A stretch of 64,000 nucleotides of DNA from Hydractinia symbiolongicarpus (GCF_029227915.1 NC_079881.1:24715501-24779500), one strand, 5' to 3'. Positions 10,305-24,247 are shown, counted from the stretch's first letter. A program made the numbers and translations. The notes: generated by a model from the letters alone, not told the origin.

Positions 10305-13300
10305 TGAGACGCTGAATAAAAGAAGTTTAATCGCCGGCAAACGAAAACCCGCGATTTCCCGTAAATCCTGGGCTTGGCCGTATAGTCGAATGTATACAAA
10401 GAAAATACCCAGGGAGTAAACTCATTTCTTGAACGATTCTTTAAATTATATTTTCACCACTAAAACGCATGAAACTTGTACTTTTCAAAAATGATTTAAT
10501 TTTTATTGAGACGCTGAATAAAAGAAGTTTAATCGCCGGCAAACGAAAACCCGCGATTTCCCGTAAATCCCGGACTCGGCCCGTATAGTCAAAACTATAC
10601 AAAGAAAGTACCCAGGGAGTAAACTCATTTCCCGAACGATTCTTTAAATTATTTCTTCACCACTAAAACGCATGAGACTTGTAGTTTTTAAAAATGAATT
10701 CATTTTTGATGAGACGCTGAATAAAAGGAGTTTAATCGCCGGAAAACGAAAACCCGCGATTTGCCGTAAATCCCGGGCTTGACCCGTATAGTCGAATGTA
10801 TACAAAGAAAGTAAACTGGGAGTAAACTCATTTCCCGAAAGATTTTTTAAGATATTTTTTCACCACTAAAACGCATGAGACTTGTAGTTTTCAAAAATGA
10901 TTTCGTTTTTGATGAGACGCTGAATAAAAGGAGTTTAATCGCCGGCCAACGAAAACCCGCGATTTCCCGTAAATCCCGCGCTTGGCCGTAAAGTCGAATG
11001 TATACAAAGAAAATACCCAGGGAGTAAACTCATTTGCCGAACGATTTTTTAAATTATTTCTTCACCACTAAAACGCATGAGACTTGTAGTTTTTAAAAAT
11101 GAATTCATTTTTGATGAGACGCTGAATAAAAGGAGTTTAATCGCCGGCAAACGAAAACCCGCGATTTCCCGTATATCCCGGAATCGGCCCGTATAGTCGA
11201 ATGTATACAAAGAAAGTACCCAGGGAGTAAAGTCATTTCCCGAACGATTTTTTAAATTATTTTTTCACCACTAAAACGCATTAGACTTGTAGTTCTCAAA
11301 AATGATTTCGTTTTTGATGAGACGCTGAATAAAAGGAGTTTAATCGCCGGCCAACGAAAACCCGCAATTTCCCGTAAATCCCGGGCTTGGCCCGTATAGT
11401 CAAATGTATACAAAGAAAGTACCCAGGGAGTAAACTCACTTCCCGAACGATTCTTTAAATTACTTTTTCACCACCAAAACGCATGAGACTTGTAGTTTTC
11501 AAAAATGATTTCATTCTTGATGAGACGCTGAATTAAAGGAGTTTAATCGCCGGCAAACGAAATCCCGCGATTTTCCGTATATCACGGCCTCGGCCCGTAC
11601 AGTAAAAAGTATACAAAGAAAGTACCCAGGGAGTAAACTCATTTCCCAAACGATTCTTTAAATTATTTCTTCACCACTAAAACGCATGAGACTTGTAGTT
11701 TTCAAAAATGATTTCGTTTTTGATGAGACGCTGAATAAAAGGAGTTTAATCGACGGCAAACGAAAACCCGTGATTTGCCGTAAATCCCGGGCTTGACCCG
11801 TATAGTCAAATGTATACAAAGAAAGTAAACTGGGAGTAAACTCATTTCCCGAACGATCTTTTAAATTAATTTTTTACCACTAAAACGCATAAGACTTGTA
11901 GTTTTCAAAAAAGATTTCATTTTTGATGAGACGATGAATAAAAGGAGTTTAATCGCCGGCAAACGAAAACCCGCAATTTCCCGTAAATCCCGGACTCGGC
12001 CCGTATAGTCAAAAGTATACAAAGAAAGTACCCAGGTAGTAAACTCATTTCCCGAACGATTCTTTAAATTATTTTTCACCACTAAAACGCATGAGACTTG
12101 TAGTTTTCAAAAATGATTTAATTTTTGATGAGACGCTGAATAAAAGGAGTTTAATCGCCGGCAAACGAAAACCCGCAATTTCCCGTAAATCTCGGACTTG
12201 GCCCGTATAGTCAAAAGTATACAAAGAAACTACCCAGGGAGTAAACTCACTTCCCGAACGATTCTTTAAATTATTTCTTCACCAATAAAACGCAAGAGAC
12301 TTTTAGTTTTCAAAAATGATTTCGTTTTTGATGAGACGCTGAATAAAACGAGTTTAATCGCCGGCAAACGAAAACCCGCGATTTGCCGTAAATCCCGGGC
12401 TTGACCCGTATAGTCGAATGTATACAAAGAAAGTAAACTGGGAGTAAACTCATTTCCCGAACGATTTTTTAAATTATTTTTTCACTACTAAAACGCATGA
12501 GACTTTTAGTTTTCAAAAATGATTTCGTTTTTGATGAGACGCTGAAGAAAAGGAGTTTAATCGCTGGCAAACGAAAACCCGCAATTTTCCGTAAATCCCG
12601 GACTCGCTCCGTATAGTCAAAAGTATACAAAGAAAGTACCCAGGGAGTAAACTCATTTCCCGAACGATTCTTTAAATTATTTTTTCACCACTAAAAGGCA
12701 TGAGACTTGTAGTTTTCAAAAATGATTTCGTTTTTGATGAGACGCTGAATAAAAGGAGTTTAATCGCCGGCCAACGAAAACCCGCGATTTCCCGTAAATC
12801 CCGCGCTTGGCCGTATAGTCAAAAGTATACAAAGAAAGTACCCAGGGAGTAAACTCATTTCCCGATCAATTCTTTGAATTAATTTTTCACCACTAAAACG
12901 CATGAGACTTGTACTTTTCAAAAATGATTTCATTTTTGATGAGACGCTGAATAAAAGGAGTTTAATCTCCGGCAAAGGAAAACCCGCGATTTCCCGTAAA
13001 TCCCGGACCAGGCCCGTATAGTCAAAAGTACACAAAGAAAGTACCCAGGGAGTAAACTCATTTCCCGAACGATTCTTTAAATTATATTTTCACCACTAAA
13101 ACGCATGAAACTTGTACTTTTCAAAAATGATTTAATTTTTATTGAGACGCTGAATAAAAGAAGTTTAATCGCCGGCAAACGAAAACCCGCGATTTCCCGT
13201 AAATCCCGGGCTTGGCCCGTATAGTTGAATGTATACAAAGTAAGTACCCAGAGAGTAAACTCATTTCCCGAAGGATTTTTTAAATTATTTCTTCACCACT

Positions 13301-13526
13301 AAGACGCACGAGACTTGTAGTTTTCAAAAATGATTTCATTTTTTATGAGACGCTGAATAAAAGGAGTTTAATCGCTGGCAAACGAAAACCCGCGATTTCC
13401 CGTAAATCCCGGACTCGGCCCGTATAGTCAAAACTATACAAAGAAAGTACCCAGGGAGTAAACTCATTTCCCAAACGATTCTTTAAATTATTTCTTCACC
13501 ACTAAAACGCATGAGACTTGTAGTTT

Positions 13527-13548
13527 TCAAAAATGAATTCATTTTTGA
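13527..13548. repeat. Perfect 22-bp palindrome (second copy)
   Basis: Same GAATTC-centred variant of the monomer dyad as at 10283-10304, with perfect 10-bp arms. It lies in a segment (about 13400-13940) that duplicates about 10560-11100. Confidence 0.85.
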
Positions 13549-14909
13549 TGAGACGCTGAATAAAAGGAGTTTAATCGCCGGAAAACGAAAACCCGCGATT
13601 TGCCGTAAATCCCGGGCTTGGCCCGTATAGTCGAATGTATACAAAGAAAGTAAACTGGGAGTAAACTCATTTCCCGAAAGATTTTTTAAGATATTTTTTC
13701 ACCACTAAAAGGCATTAGACTTGTAGTTTTCAAAAATGATTTCGTTTTTGATGAGACGCTGAATAAAAGGAGTTTAATCGCCGGCCAAGGAAAACCCGCG
13801 ATTTCCCGTAAATCCTGCGCTTGGCCGTAAAGTCGAATGTATACAAAGAAAATACCCAGGGAGTAAACTCATTTGCCGAACGATTTTTTAAATTATTTCT
13901 TCACCACTAAAATGCATGAGACTTGTAGTTTTCAAAAATGATTTCTTTTTTGATGAGACGCTGAATAAAAGGAGTTTAAACGCCGGCAAACGAAAACCCG
14001 CAATTTCCCGTAAATCCCGGACTCGGCCCGTATAGTCAAAAGTATACAAAGAAAGTACCCAGGGAGTAAACACATTTCCCGAACGATTCTTTAAATTATT
14101 TTTTCACCACTAAAACGCATGAGATTTGTAGTTTTCAAAAATGATTTCATTTTTGATGAGACGCTGAATAAAAGGAGTTTAATTGCCGGCAAACGAAAAC
14201 CCGCGATTTCCCGTATATCCCGGAATCGGCCCGTATAGTCGAATGTATACAAAGAAAGTACCCAGGGTGTAAACTCATTTCCCGAACGATTTTTTAAATT
14301 ATTTTTTCACCACTAAAACGCATGAGACTTGTAGGTTTCAAAAATGATTTCATTTTTGATGAGACGCTGAATAAAAGGAGTTTAATCTACGGCAAACGAA
14401 AACCCGCGATTTCCCGTAAATCCCGGACCCGGCCCGTATAGTCAAAAGTATACAAAAGAAAGTAAACTGGGAGTAAACTCATTTCCCGAACGATCTTTTA
14501 AATTAATTTTTTACCACTAAAACGCATAAGACTTGTAGTTTTCAAAAAAGATTTCATTTTTGATGAGACGATGAATAAAAGGAGTTTAATCGCCGGCAAA
14601 CGAAAACCCGCAATTTCCCGTAAATCCCGGACTCGGCCCGTATAGTCAAAAGTATACAAAGAAAGTACCCAGGTAGTAAACTCATTTCCCGAACGATTCT
14701 TTAAATTATTTTTCACCACTAAAACGCATGAGACTTGTAGTTTTCAAAAATGATTTAATTTTTGATGAGACGCTGAATAAAAGGAGTTTAATCGCCGGCA
14801 AACGAAAACCCGTGATTTGCCGTAAATCCCGGGCTTGGCCGTATAGTCGAATGTATACAAAGAAAGTAAACTGGGAGTAAACTCATTTCCCGAACGATTT
14901 TTTAAATTA

Positions 14910-16124
14910 TTTTTTCACCACTAAAACGCATAAGACTTGTAGTTTTCAAAAATGATTTCGTTTTTGATGAGACGCTGAATAAAAGGAGTTTAATCGCTGG
15001 CCAACGAAAACCCGCGATTTCCCGTAAATCCCGGGCTTGGCCCGTATAGTCGAATGCATACAAAGAAAGTACCCAGGGAGTAAACTCATTTCCCGAACGA
15101 TTTTTTAAATTAATTTTTTACCACTAAAACGCATAAGACTTGTAGTTTTTAAAAACGATTTCATTTTTGATGAGACGCTAAATAAAAGGAGTTTAATCGC
15201 CGGCAAACGAAAACCCGCAATTTCCCGTAAATCCCGGACTCAGCCCGTATAGTCTAAAGTATACAAAGAAAGTACCCAGGGAGTAAACTCACTTCCCGAA
15301 CGATTCTTTAAATTACTTTTTCACCACCAAAACGCATGAGACTTGTAGTTTTCAAAAATGATTTCATTCTTGATGAGACGCTGAATTAAAGGAGTTTAAT
15401 CGCCGGCAAACGAAATCCCGCGATTTTCCGTATATCACGGCCTCGGCCCGTACAGTGAAAAGTATACAAAGAAAGTACCCAGGGAGTAAACTCATTTCCC
15501 AAACGATTCTTTAAATTATTTCTTCACCACTAAAACGCATGAGACTTGTAGTTTTCAAAAATGATTTCGTTTTTGATGAGACGCTGAATAAAAGGAGTTT
15601 AATCGCCGGCAAACGAAAACCCGCGATTTCCCGTAAATCCCGGGCTTGGCCGTATAGTCGAATGTATAAAAAGAAAATAACCAGGGAGTAAACTCATTTG
15701 CCGAACCATTTTTTGAATTATTTCTTCACCACTAAAACGCATGAGACTTGTAGTTTTCCAAAATGATTTCATTTTTGATGAGACGCTGAATAAAAGGAGT
15801 TTAATCGCCGGCAAACGAAAACCCGTGATTTGCCGTAAATCCCGGGCTTGACCCGTATAGTCAAATGTATACAAAGAAATTAAACTGGGAGTAAACTCAT
15901 TTCCCGAACGATCTTTTAAATTAATTTTTTACCACTAAAACGCATAAGACTTGTAGTTTTCAAAAAAGATTTCATTTTTGATGAGACGCTGAATAAAAGG
16001 AGTTTAATCGCCGGCAAACGAAAACCCGCAATTTCCCGTAAATCCCGGACTCGGCCCGTATAGTCAAAAGTATACAAAGAAAGTACCCAGGTAGTAAACT
16101 CATTTCCCGAACGATTCTTTAAAT
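14910..16124 (+). repeat. 6-mer HOR unit, copy 1 (~1216 bp)
   Basis: Diagnostic variants GGCCAACG, GAATGCATAC (about 15052), TCATTCTTGATGAG with GAATTAAAGG (about 15364), TATATCACGGCCTCGG and GTATAAAAAGAAAATA recur 1216 bp downstream. The edges are approximate. Confidence 0.75.
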
Positions 16125-17340
16125 TATTTTTCACCACTAAAACGCATGAGACTTGAAGTTTTCAAAAATGATTTCGTTTTTGATGAGACGCTGAATAAAA
16201 GGAGTTTAATCGCCGGCCAACGAAAACCCGCGATTTCCCGTAAATCCCGGGCTTGGCCCGTATAGTCGAATGCATACAAAGAAAGTACCCAGGGAGTAAA
16301 CTCATTTCCCGATCGATTTTTTAAATTAATTTTTTACCACTAAAACGCATAAGACTTGTAGTTTTTAAAAACGATTTCATTTTTGATGAGACGCTGAATA
16401 AAAGGAGTTTAATCGCCGGCAAACGCAAACCCGCAATTTCCCGTAAATCCCGGACTCGGCCCGTATAGTCAAAAGTATACAAAGAAAGTACCCAGGGAGT
16501 AAACTCACTTCCCGAACGATTCTTTAAATTACTTTTTCACCACCAAAACGCATGAGACTTGTAGTTTTCAAAAATGATTTCATTCTTGATGAGACGCTGA
16601 ATTAAAGGAGTTTAATCGCCGGCAAACGAAATCCCGCGATTTTCCGTATATCACGGCCTCGGCCCGTACAGTGAAAAGTATACAAAGAAAGTACCCAGGG
16701 AGTAAACTCATTTCCCAAACGATTCTTTAAATTATTTCTTCACCACTAAAACGCATGAGACTTGTAGTTTTCAAAAATGATTTCGTTTTTGATGAGACGC
16801 TGAATAAAAGGAGTTTAATCGCCGGCAAACGAAAACCCGCGATTTCCCGTAAATCCCGGGCTTGGCCGTATAGTCGAATGTATAAAAAGAAAATACCCAG
16901 GGAGTAAACTCATTTGCCGAACCATTTTTTGAATTATTTCTTCACCACTAAAACGCATGAGACTTGTAGTTTTCAAAAATGATTTCATTTTTGATGAGAC
17001 GCTGAATAAAAGGAGTTTAATCGCCGGCAAACGAAAACCCGTGATTTGCCGTAAATCCCGGGCTTGACCCGTATAGTCAAATGTATACAAAGAAAGTAAA
17101 CTGGGAGTAAACTCATTTCCCGAACGATCTTTTAAATTAATTTTTTACCACTAAAACGCATAAGACTTGTAATTTTCAAAAAAGATTTCATTTTTGATGA
17201 GACGCTGAATAAAAGGAGTTTAATCGCCGGCAAACGAAAACCCGCAATTTCCCGTAAATCCCGGACTCGGCCCGTATAGTCAAAAGTATACAAAGAAAGT
17301 ACCCAGGTAGTAAACTCATTTCCCGAACGATCCTTTAAAT
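16125..17340 (+). repeat. 6-mer HOR unit, copy 2 (~1216 bp)
   Basis: Second copy of the unit at 14910-16124, with few differences (for example CGCTGGCCAACG versus CGCCGGCCAACG, and AACCAGG versus ACCCAGG). It stops matching near 17340, where TTTTTAGAAATG and GAGACGTTG appear. Confidence 0.75.
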
Positions 17341-17759
17341 TATTTTTTCACCACTAAAACGCATGAGACTTGTAGTTTTTAGAAATGATTTCATTTTTGA
17401 TGAGACGTTGAATAAAAGGAGTTTAATCGCCGGCAAACGAAATCCCGCGATTCTCCGTATATCACGGCCTCGGCCTGTACAGTGAAAAGTATACAAAGAA
17501 AGTACCCAGGGAGTAAACTCATTTCCCAAACGATTCTTTTAATTATTTATTCACCACTAAAACGCATGAGACATGTTGTTTTCAAAAATGATTTCGTTTT
17601 TGATGAGACGCTGAATAAAAGGAGTTTAATCGCCGGCAAACGAAAACCCGCGACTTTACGTATATCACGGACTCGGCCCGTACAGTGAAAAGTATACAAA
17701 AAAAGTACCCAGGGAGTAAACTCATTTCCCAAACGATTCTTTAAATTATTTTTTCACCA
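17341..17759 (+). repeat. Satellite monomers with no close repeat partner seen
   Basis: About two monomers with private changes, including GATTCTCCGTATATC, ACATGTTGTTTTC and GCGACTTTACG. I did not find the same combination elsewhere in the window. They separate the mosaic from family B. Confidence 0.6.
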
Positions 17760-17816
17760 CTAAAACGCATGAGACTTGTAGTTTTCAAAAATGATTTCAT
17801 TTTTGATGACACGCTG

Positions 17817-17824
17817 TATAAAAG
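17817..17824 (+). other. TATAAAAG created by a variant (also 24305, 50864, 52282)
   Basis: The usual CTGAATAAAAGG becomes CTGTATAAAAGG by one A-to-T change, giving a perfect TATAAAAG at 17817-17824, 24305-24312, 50864-50871 and 52282-52289, and TATAAAAA at 47616-47623. It matches a TATA box by sequence only. The recurrence reflects shared descent of these monomers, and there is no evidence of transcription. Confidence 0.4.
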
Positions 17825-18754
17825 GAGTTTAATCGCCGGCAAACGAAAACCCGCGATTTGCCGTAATTCCCGGGCTTGACCCGTATAGTCGAATGTATAC
17901 AAAGAAAGTAAACTTGGAGTAAACTCATTTTCCGAACGATTTTTTAAATTAATTTTTTACCACTAAAACGCATAAGACTTGTAGTTTTCAAAAACGATTT
18001 CATTTTTGATGAGACGCTGAATAAAATGAGTTTAATCGCCGGCAAACGAAAACCTGCAATTTCCCGTAAATCCCGGACTCGGCCCGTATAGTCAAAAGTA
18101 TACAAAGAAAGTAACCAGGGAGTAAACTCATTTCCCGAACGATTTTTTAAATTATTTTTTCACCACTAAGACGCATGAGACTTGTAGTTTTCAAAAATGA
18201 TTTCGTTATTGATGAGACGCTGAATAAAGGGAGTTTAATCGCCGGCAAACGAAAACCCGCGATTTCCCGTAAATCCCTGGCTTGGCCGTATAGTCGAATG
18301 TATACAAAAAAAATACCCAGGGAGTACACTCATTACCCGAACGATTTTTTAAATTATTTCTTCACCACTAAAACGCATGAGACTTGTAGTTTTCAAAATT
18401 GATTTCATTTTTGATGAGACGCTGAATAAAAGAAGTTTAATCGGCGGCAAACGAAAGCCCGAGATTTCCCGTAAATCCCGGGCTTGGCCCGCATAGTCGA
18501 ATGTATACAAAGAAAGTACCCAGGGAGTAAACTCATTTCCCGAACGATTTTTTAAATTATTTTTTCACCAGTAAGACGCATGAGACTTGTAGTTTTCAGA
18601 AATGATTTCATTTTTGATGAGACGCTGAATAAAAGGAGTTTAATCGCCGGCTAACGAAAAACCGCGATTTTCCGTATATCACGGACTCGGCCCGTACAGT
18701 GAAAAGTATACAAAGAAAGTACCCAGGGAGTAAACTCATTTCCCAAACGATTCT

Positions 18755-21700
18755 TTAAATTATTTTTTCACCACTAAAACGCATGAGACTTGTAGTTTTC
18801 AAAAATGATTTCATTTTTGATGAGACGCTGAATAAAGGGATTTTAATCGCCGGCAAACGAAAACCCGCGATTTCCCGTAAATCCCTGGCTTGGCCGTATA
18901 GTCGAATGTATACAAAAAAAATACCCAGGGAGTACACTCATTACCCGAACTATTTTTTAAATTATTTCTTCACCACTAAAACGCATGAGACTTGTAGTTT
19001 TCAAAATTGATTTCATTTTTGATGAGACGCTGAATAAAAGAAGTTTAATCGGCGGCAAACGAAAGCCCGAGATTTCCCGTAAATCCCGGGCTTGGCCCGC
19101 ATAGTCGAATGTATACAAAGAAAGTACCCAGGGAGTAAACTCATTTCCCGAACGATTTTTTAAATTATTTTTTCACCAGTAAGACGCATGAGACTTGTAG
19201 TTTTCAGAAATGATTTCAATTTTGATGAGACGCTGAATAAAAGGAGTTTAATCGCCGGCTAACGAAAAACCGCGATTTTCCGTATATCACGGACTCGGCC
19301 CGTACAGTGAAAAGTATACAAAGAAAGTACCCAGGGAGTAAACTCATTTCCCAAACGATTCTTTAAATTATTTTTCACCACTAAAACGCATGAGACTTGT
19401 AGTTTTCAAAAATGATTTCATTTTTGATGAGATGCACAATAAAAGGAGTTTAATCGCCGGCAAACGAAAACCCGCGATTTGCCGTAAATCCCGGGCTTGA
19501 CCCGTATAGTGAAATGTATCCGAAGAAAGTAAACTGGGAGTAAACTCATTTCCCGATCGATTTTTTAAATTAATTTTTTACCACTAAAACGCATAAGACT
19601 TGTAGTTTTCAAAAACGATTTCATTTTTGATGAGACGCTGAATAAAATGAGTTTAATCGCCGGCAAACGAAAACCTGCAATTTCCCGTAAATTCCGGACT
19701 CGGCCCGTATAGTCAAAAGTATACAAAGAAAGTACCCAGGGAGTAAACTCATTTCCCAAACGATTCTTTAAATTATATTTTCACCACTAAAACGCATGAG
19801 ACTTGTACTTTTCAAAAATGATTTCATTTTTGATGAGACGCTGAATAAAAGAAGTTTAATCGCCGGCAAACGAAAACCCGCGATTTCCCGTAAATCCCGG
19901 GCTTGGCCCGTATAGTCGAATGTATACAAAGAAAGTACCCAGGGAGTAAACTCATTTCCCGAACGATTTTTTAAATTATTTTTTCACCACTAAGACGCAT
20001 GAGACTTGTAGTTTTCAAAAATGATTTCGTTATTGATGAGACGCTGAATAAAGGGAGTTTAATCGCCGGCAAACGAAAACCCGCGATTTCCCGTAAATCC
20101 CTGGCTTGGCCGTATAGTCGAATGTATACAAAAAAAATACCCAGGGAGTACACTCATTACCCGAACGATTTTTTAAATTATTTCTTCACCACTAAAACGC
20201 ATGAGACTTGTAGTTTTCAAAATTGATTTCATTTTTGATGAGACGCTGAATAAAAGAAGTTTAATCGGCGGCAAACGAAAGCCGAGATTTCCCGTAAATC
20301 CCGGGCTTGGCCCTCATAGTCGAATGTATACAAAGAAAGTACCCAGGGAGTAAACTCATTTCCCGAACGATTTTTTAAATTATTTTTTCACCAGTAAGAC
20401 GCATGAGACTTGTAGTTTTCAGAAATGATTTCATTTTTGATGAGACGCTGAATAAAAGGAGTTTAATCGCCGGCTAACGAAAAACCGCGATTTTCCGTAT
20501 ATCACGGACTCGGCCCGTACAGTGAAAAGTATACAAAGAAAGTACCCAGGGAGTAAACTCATTTCCCAAACGATTCTTTAAATTATTTTTTCACCACTAA
20601 AACGCATGAGACTTGTAGTTTTCAAAAATGATTTCATTTTTGATGAGATGCACAATAAAAGGAGTTTAATCGCCGGCAAACGAAAACCCGCGATTTGCCG
20701 TAAATCCCGGGCTTGACCCGTATAGTGAAATGTATCCAAAGAAAGTAAACTGGGAGTAAACTCATTTCCCGATCGATTTTTTAAATTAATTTTTTACCAC
20801 TAAAACGCATAAGACTTGTAGTTTTCAAAAACGATTTCATTTTTGATGAGACGCTGAATAAAATGAGTTTAATCGCCGGCAAACGAAAACCTGCAATTTC
20901 CCGTAAATTCCGGACTCGGCCCGTATAGTCAAAAGTATACAAAGAAAGTACCCAGGGAGTAAACTCATTTCCCAAACGATTCTTTAAATTATATTTTCAC
21001 CACTAAAACGCATGAGACTTGTACTTTTCAAAAATGATTTCATTTTTGATGAGACGCTGAATAAAAGAAGTTTAATCGCCGGCAAACGAAAACCCGCGAT
21101 TTCCCGTAAATCCCGGGCTTGGCCCGTATAGTCGAATGTATACAAAGAAAGTACCCAGGGAGTAAACTCATTTCCCGAACGATTTTTTAAATTATTTTTT
21201 CACCACTAAGACGCATGAGACTTGTAGTTTTCAAAAATGATTTCGTTATTGATGAGACGCTGAATAAAGGGAGTTTAATCGCCGGCAAACGAAAACCCGC
21301 GATTTCCCGTAAATCCCTGGCTTGGCCGTATAGTCGAATGTATACAAAAAAAATACCCAGGGAGTACACTCATTACCCGAACGATTTTTTAAATTATTTC
21401 TTCACCACTAAAACGCATGAGACTTGTAGTTTTCAAAATTAATTTCATTTTTGATGAGACGCTGAATAAAAGAAGTTTAATCGGCGGCAAACGAAAGCCC
21501 GAGATTTCCCGTAAATCCCGGGCTTGGCCCTCATAGTCGAATGTATACAAAGAAAGTACCCAGGGAGTAAACTCATTTCCCGAACGATTTTTTAAATTAT
21601 TTTTTCACCAGTAAGACGCATGAGACTTGTAGTTTTCAGAAATGATTTCATTTTTGATGAGACGCTGAATAAAAGGAGTTTAATCGCCGGCTAACGAAAA

Positions 21701-21850
21701 ACCGCGATTTTCCGTATATCACGGACTCGGCCCGTACAGTGAAAAGTATACAAAGAAAGTACCCAGGGAGTAAACTCATTTCCCAAACGATTCTTTAAAT
21801 TATTTTTTCACCACTAAAACGCATGAGACTTGTAGTTTTCAAAAATGATT
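18755..21850 (+). repeat. Family B 6-mer HOR, about 2.5 copies at 1216 bp
   Basis: Units starting at 18755, 19971 and 21187 share the order AAAGGG, CCTGGCTTGGCC, A8, GGCGGC, CAGTAAGACG, GGCTAACG, GTACAGTGAAAAG, GATGCACAATAAAAGG, GTGAAATGTATCC and AAACCTGCAATTTCC. The third copy leaves the pattern near 21850, where GACGCTGAATAAAAGAGG replaces GATGCACAAT. The Leu/Ile-type change at the first unit (GGGATTTTAATC for GGGAGTTTAATC) recurs only at about 25325. Confidence 0.8.
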
Positions 21851-23105
21851 TCATTTTTGATGAGACGCTGAATAAAAGAGGTTTAATCGCCGGCAAACGA
21901 AAACCCGCGAATTCCCGTATATCCTGGAATTGGCCCGTATAGTCGAATGTATACAAAGAAAGTAAACTGGGAGTAAAATCATTTTCCGAACGATTTTTTA
22001 AATTAATTTTTTACCACTAAAACGAATAAGACTTGTAGTTTTCAAAAACGATTTCATTTTTGATAAGACGCTGAATAAAAGGAGTTTAATCGCCGGCAAA
22101 CGAAAACCCGCAATTTGCCGTAAATCCCGGACTCGGCCCGTATAGTCAAAAGTATACAAAGAAAGTACCAAGGGAGTAAACTCACTTCCCGAACGATTCT
22201 TTAAATTATTTTTTCACCACTAAAACGCATGAGACTTGTAGTTTTTAAAAATGATTTCATTCTTGATGAGACGCTGAATAAAAGGAGTTTAATCGCCGGC
22301 AAACGAAATCCCGCGATTTTCCGTATATCACGGCCTCGGCCCGTACAGTGAAAAATATACAAAGAAAGTACCCAGGGAGTTAAGTCATTTGCCGAACGAT
22401 TTTTTGAATTATTTCTTCACCACTAAAACGCATGAGACTTGTAGTTTCCAAAAATGACTTCATTTTTGATAAGACGCACAATAAAAGGAGTTTAATCGCC
22501 GGCAAACGAAAACCCGCGATTTGCCGTAAATCCCGGGCTTGACCCGTATAGTGAAATGTATTCAAAGAAAGTAAACTGGGAGTAAACTCATTTCCCGATC
22601 GATTTTTTAAATTATTTTTTACCACTAAAACGCATAAGACTTGTAGTTTTCAAAAATGATTTCATTTTTGATGAGACGCTGAATAAAAGGAGTTTAATCT
22701 CCGGCAAACGAAAACCCGCGATTTCCCGTAAATCCCCGACCCGGCCCGTATAGTCAAAATTATACAGAGAATGTACGCAGGGAGTAAACTCATTTCCCGA
22801 ACGATTCTTTAAATTATATTTTCACCACTAAAACGCATGAGACTTGTACTTTTCAAAAATGATTTCATTTTTGATGAGACGCTGAATAAAAGAAGTTTAA
22901 TCGCCGGCAAACGAAAACCCGCGATTTCCCGTAAATCCCGGGCTTGGCCCGTATAGTCGAATGTATACAAAGAAAGTACCCAGGGAGTAAACTCATTTCC
23001 CGAACGATTTTTTAAATTATTTTTCACCACTAAGACGCATGAGACTTGTAGTTTTCAAAAATGATTTCGTTATTGATGAGACGCTGAATAAAGGGAGTTT
23101 AATCG

Positions 23106-24247
23106 CCGACAAACGAAAGCCCGAGATTTCCCGTAAATCCCGGGCTTGGCCCTCATAGTCGAATGTATACAAAGAAAGTACCCAGGGAGTAAATTCATTT
23201 CCCGAACGATTTTTTAAATTATTTTTTCACCAGTAAGACGCATGAGACTTGTAGTTTTCAGAAATGATTTCAATTTTGATGAGACGCTGAATAAAAGGAG
23301 TTTAATCGCCGGCTAACGAAAAACCGCGATTTTCCGTATATCACGGACTCGGCCCGTACAGTGAAAAGTATACAAAGAAAGTACCCAGGGAGTAAACTCA
23401 TTTCCCAAACGATTCTTTAAATTATTTTTTTACCACTAAAACGAATAAGACTTGTAGTTTTCAAAAACGATTTCATTTTTGATAAGACGCTGAATAAAAG
23501 GAGTTTAATCGCCGGCAAACGAAAACCCGCAATTTGCCGTAAATCCCGGACTCGGCCCGTATAGTCAAAAGTATACAAAGAAAGTACCAAGGGAGTAAAC
23601 TCACTTCCCGAACGATTCTTTAAATTATTTTTTCACCACTAAAACGCATGAGACTTGTAGTTTTCAAAATTGATTTCATTTTTGATGAGACGCTGAATAA
23701 AAGAAGTTTAATCGGCGGCAAACGAAAGCCCGAGATTTCCCGTAAATCCCGGGCTTGGCCCGCATAGTCGAATGTATACAAAGAAAGTACCCAGGGAGTA
23801 AACTCATTTCCCGAACGATTTTTTAAATTATTTTTTCACCAGTAAGACGCATGAGACTTGTAGTTTTCAGAAATGATTTCATTTTTGATGAGACGCTGAA
23901 TAAAAGGAGTTTAATCGCCGGCTAACGAAAAACCGCGATTTTCCGTATATCACGGACTCGGCCCGTACAGTGAAAAGTATACAAAGAAAGTACCCAGGGA
24001 GTAAACTCATTTCCCAAACGATTCTTTAAATTATTTTTTCACCACTAAAACGCATGAGACTTGTAGTTTTCAAAAATGATTTCATTTTTGATGAGACGCT
24101 GAATAAAAGAGGTTTAATCGCCGGCAAACGAAAACCCGCGAATTCCCGTATATCCTGGAATCGGCCCGTATAGTCGAATGTATACAAAGAAAGTAAACTG
24201 GGAGTAAACTCATTTTCCGAACGATTTTTTAAATTATTTTTTCACCA
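23106..24247 (+). repeat. Family B linker with chimeric monomers
   Basis: Joins the two copies of the large duplication. At about 23105 a CGCCGACAAACG start runs into the AAAGCCCGAG body that normally follows GGCGGC, so three monomers are skipped. At about 23420-23450 a CCCAAACGATTCTTTAAATT monomer runs into TTTACCACTAAAACGAATAAG, another hybrid. The GGCGGC marker is at 23714. Confidence 0.7.

Larger units (their letters stand above)
9329..14909 (+). repeat. Mosaic satellite region linking families A and B
   Basis: No single period dominates. Segments are re-used: about 9430-9900 matches 12875-13345 (offset 3445, 17 monomers; shared AAGACGCACG); about 10560-11100 matches 13400-13940 (offset 2839, 14 monomers; shared AAAACTATAC, TTTAAGATATT and GGCCGTAAAGTCG); about 11830-12175 matches 14467-14812 (offset 2637, 13 monomers; shared GATGAGACGATG). 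A piece of family A (CACCAATAAAACG, CACTACTAAAACG, GACTCGCTCCG) sits at about 12270-12680, resembling about 7610-8020. This looks like an older, rearranged part of the array. Confidence 0.75.
17760..23105 (+). repeat. Family B segment, first copy of a large duplication
   Basis: From about 17760 to 20600 it matches 24248-27090 at offset 6488; from about 20100 to 23105 it matches 25370-28377 at offset 5272. The offsets differ by exactly 1216 bp, one 6-mer unit, so this copy holds one more 6-mer than the downstream copy. The GGCGGCAAACG marker lies at 18443, 19051, 20267 and 21483 (spacings of 3, 6 and 6 monomers). Other signature variants are AAATCCCTGGCTTGGCC followed by an A8 run, CACCAGTAAGACG with TTTTCAGAAATG, GGCTAACGAAAAACC, and GACGCACAATAAAAGG. 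Confidence 0.8.

Noticed and set aside
17817-17824. Promoter at TATAAAAG variants
   Set aside because: It arises from one substitution in a repeated AATAAAAG context and is shared by descent among a few monomers; no initiator, downstream gene or transcript evidence. Kept only as a sequence note.
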